From Thermoplasmata archaeon (GTDB taxonomy: Archaea; Thermoplasmatota; Thermoplasmata; UBA10834; DTMW01): a DNA stretch of 6,758 bases. The notes beneath the pieces are model-generated. The model saw only the letters and a list, made by a program, of their open reading frames with translations. It made no database searches and had not been told where the DNA came from. The first letter of the stretch is position 1; each line of letters begins with the position of its first letter. The position numbers and the translations under genes were made by a program. The stretch lies in the NCBI GenBank assembly GCA_029858465.1, contig JAOUEZ010000070.1, forward strand, positions 1-6,758, in the 5' to 3' direction. Shown piece by piece: positions 5,948 through 6,758 of this stretch.

Positions 5948-6758
5948 TTATTTTTCATGTCTTCTGCGATCATTATTTTTCTTGAGCCTTGTTCTGAATG
6001 CAAGCGCTATGAACATGATCGAAAGAACAGGTATGATTGTCAGCCCGAATTCCGGGATTATCTCCCAGACTTCGACCTTCATTGATGTGACATTTGTCAT
6101 ATTCCCGCTGTCCATGACCTCGAGCTTGACCGAATAATTCCCAGGCACCGTGAATAAATGGCTCGCGCTCTTATTGTATGACCAATTGGTATCCCATGTG
6201 CCGTCACCTTCCCAGTCCCATCTCACCTGCAATAAGCCGGTCCCATCTTCCAAGTCTGAAGAGCTTGTTGCGTTGAAGGAAAAATTCATGGTTATGTCTC
6301 CGATGCCCGGAAAGAAAGTAAATGAGGCCGTTGGAGGAGTGTTGTTCACCAAGACCATTCTTGTTGTGGAATTCGTGGACAGGCCTTCATCCATGACTTC
6401 CAGCCTGACCGTGTAATTGCCAATTTGAAGATATTGATGTGAAGTAGCGGGGTTCGAACTCCATGAGGTATCCCAACTGCTGTCGTCGTTCCAGTCCCAA
6501 CGGAATTGAAGACTTTCATTGGGGCCATCCGGGTCGTAGCTTCCGGAAGCATTGAATGTGAATGTTGTGGAAATATCCCCAGTTGTCGGCAGGACGGTAA
6601 ACGATACTGCCGGGGGTAAATTCGGAGGCACTTCATCGAGTGCCGCATAATAGAATCCTCCATACATTGGATTATAGTAGTACCCATTCAAGGTGGATCT
6701 CATTGCCTGGAAGCTCTTTGCCTGGTACAGCCATATGTACGGAACGTCGTAGTATGCG
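5948..6758 (-). CDS. Peptide-binding protein tail fused to two PKD domains and a membrane anchor (5' end outside window)
   Basis: The reading frame stays open to the right edge, so the gene is partial: the last 269 residues are visible and the ATG at 6701-6703 is internal. The first 41 visible residues, including DVPYIWLYQAK (4-14) and GYYYNPMYGGFYYA (25-38), match the C-terminal end of family 5 (OppA/DppA-type) peptide-binding proteins of ABC importers. Two PKD domains follow (about 49-137 and 140-231). Each has a RWDW motif, an acidic loop, WDT.W, and a closing GNY.V.LEVMD. Then come Pro-Glu-Phe at 235-237, a hydrophobic helix at about 238-254 and a basic tail. The protein is expected outside the cell, anchored by its C-terminus, with the PKD pair as a stalk. 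Twelve N-X-S/T sequons in the PKD region suggest glycosylation. The binding-protein assignment rests on a short tail and on recalled family patterns. The stop is TAA. Confidence 0.85.
   Translation of the reverse strand, partial: AYYDVPYIWLYQAKSFQAMRSTLNGYYYNPMYGGFYYAALDEVPPNLPPAVSFTVLPTTGDISTTFTFNASGSYDPDGPNESLQFRWDWNDDSSWDTSWSSNPATSHQYLQIGNYTVRLEVMDEGLSTNSTTRMVLVNNTPPTASFTFFPGIGDITMNFSFNATSSSDLEDGTGLLQVRWDWEGDGTWDTNWSYNKSASHLFTVPGNYSVKLEVMDSGNMTNVTSMKVEVWEIIPEFGLTIIPVLSIMFIALAFRTRLKKNNDRRRHEK
5996..6055 (-). other. Encodes PEF motif plus C-terminal membrane helix
   Basis: The encoded segment reads PEFGLTIIPVLSIMFIALAF and is followed by RTRLKK and further basic residues. This three-part order (short Pro-Glu-Phe motif, hydrophobic helix, basic end) resembles PEF-CTERM archaeal sorting tails. 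It could equally be a plain C-terminal membrane anchor. An HMM comparison would decide. Confidence 0.5.
6065..6613 (-). repeat. Tandem pair of PKD domains (protein-level repeat)
   Basis: The two halves, 6347-6613 and 6065-6340, encode about 90 residues each with aligned motifs: GDI followed by FNA, then RWDW, WDT.W, SH, GNY.V.LEVMD. The copies are clearly related as proteins but well diverged as DNA, so the duplication is old. PKD domains are beta-sandwich modules common on archaeal cell surfaces. Confidence 0.85.

Noticed and set aside
5779..6137. Two short plus-strand frames (68 and 64 codons) at the end of the PKD gene
   Set aside because: They start at weak codons without proper ribosome-binding sites, have no recognisable features, and overlap the real gene on the other strand.
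6346..6703. ATG at 6703 as the real start of the PKD protein, and a 113-codon frame at 6346-6687
   Set aside because: The frame is open upstream to the window edge and encodes a recognisable binding-protein tail, with no signal peptide after 6703. The 6346-6687 frame is a shadow of the PKD coding sequence.
1..6758. CRISPR array, insertion sequence or integrase
   Set aside because: No regularly spaced repeats, transposase or recombinase motifs, or terminal inverted repeats were seen on either strand.

Overview
The window is archaeal chromosomal DNA. The evidence is an archaeal-type EF-1alpha, the archaeal form of ribosomal protein S10, TATA/BRE-type promoters, Shine-Dalgarno sites of the GAGGTG class and a tRNA with no encoded CCA. 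The EF-1alpha text (423 residues, with the FEFAWVMD and VAHRKF segments) and the abundance of PKD and FtsX-type surface proteins suggest Thermoplasmatota, probably an uncultured or poorly studied lineage. That placement is from memory of family sequences, not from a search.

Layout. Bases 1-1813 (plus strand) form a translation block: a TATA-like promoter, EF-1alpha, ribosomal protein S10 (TTG start, 44 bases downstream), then a separately promoted tRNA-Ala(UGC). A 202-base spacer with no convincing gene follows. Bases 2016-5643 (minus strand) hold a two-gene ABC transporter operon. A 958-residue FtsX/MacB-type permease is followed, one base after its stop, by a MacB/LolD-type ATPase whose ribosome-binding site lies inside the last permease codons. 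The operon has a strong TATA box so close to the permease ATG that its transcript should be almost leaderless. An 18-base imperfect dyad sits just upstream and could be an operator. A 304-base gene-free spacer (5644-5947) carries hairpins and a tRNA T-arm-like string. From 5948 to the right edge (minus strand) lies the 3' part of a gene for a surface protein: the C-terminal tail of a family 5 peptide-binding protein, two tandem PKD domains, a Pro-Glu-Phe motif, one membrane helix and a basic tail.

How the genes work together. EF-1alpha, S10 and tRNA-Ala all serve translation elongation. The permease and ATPase should form one complex that couples cytoplasmic ATP hydrolysis to movements of two large extracellular domains. 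Its substrate cannot be read from the sequence. The PKD protein looks like a peptide receptor held away from the membrane on a stalk. Its own importer would be expected beyond the right edge, and nothing links it to the FtsX-type transporter except orientation and proximity. The most unusual item is the fusion of the binding-protein tail to PKD domains and a PEF-like C-terminal anchor.
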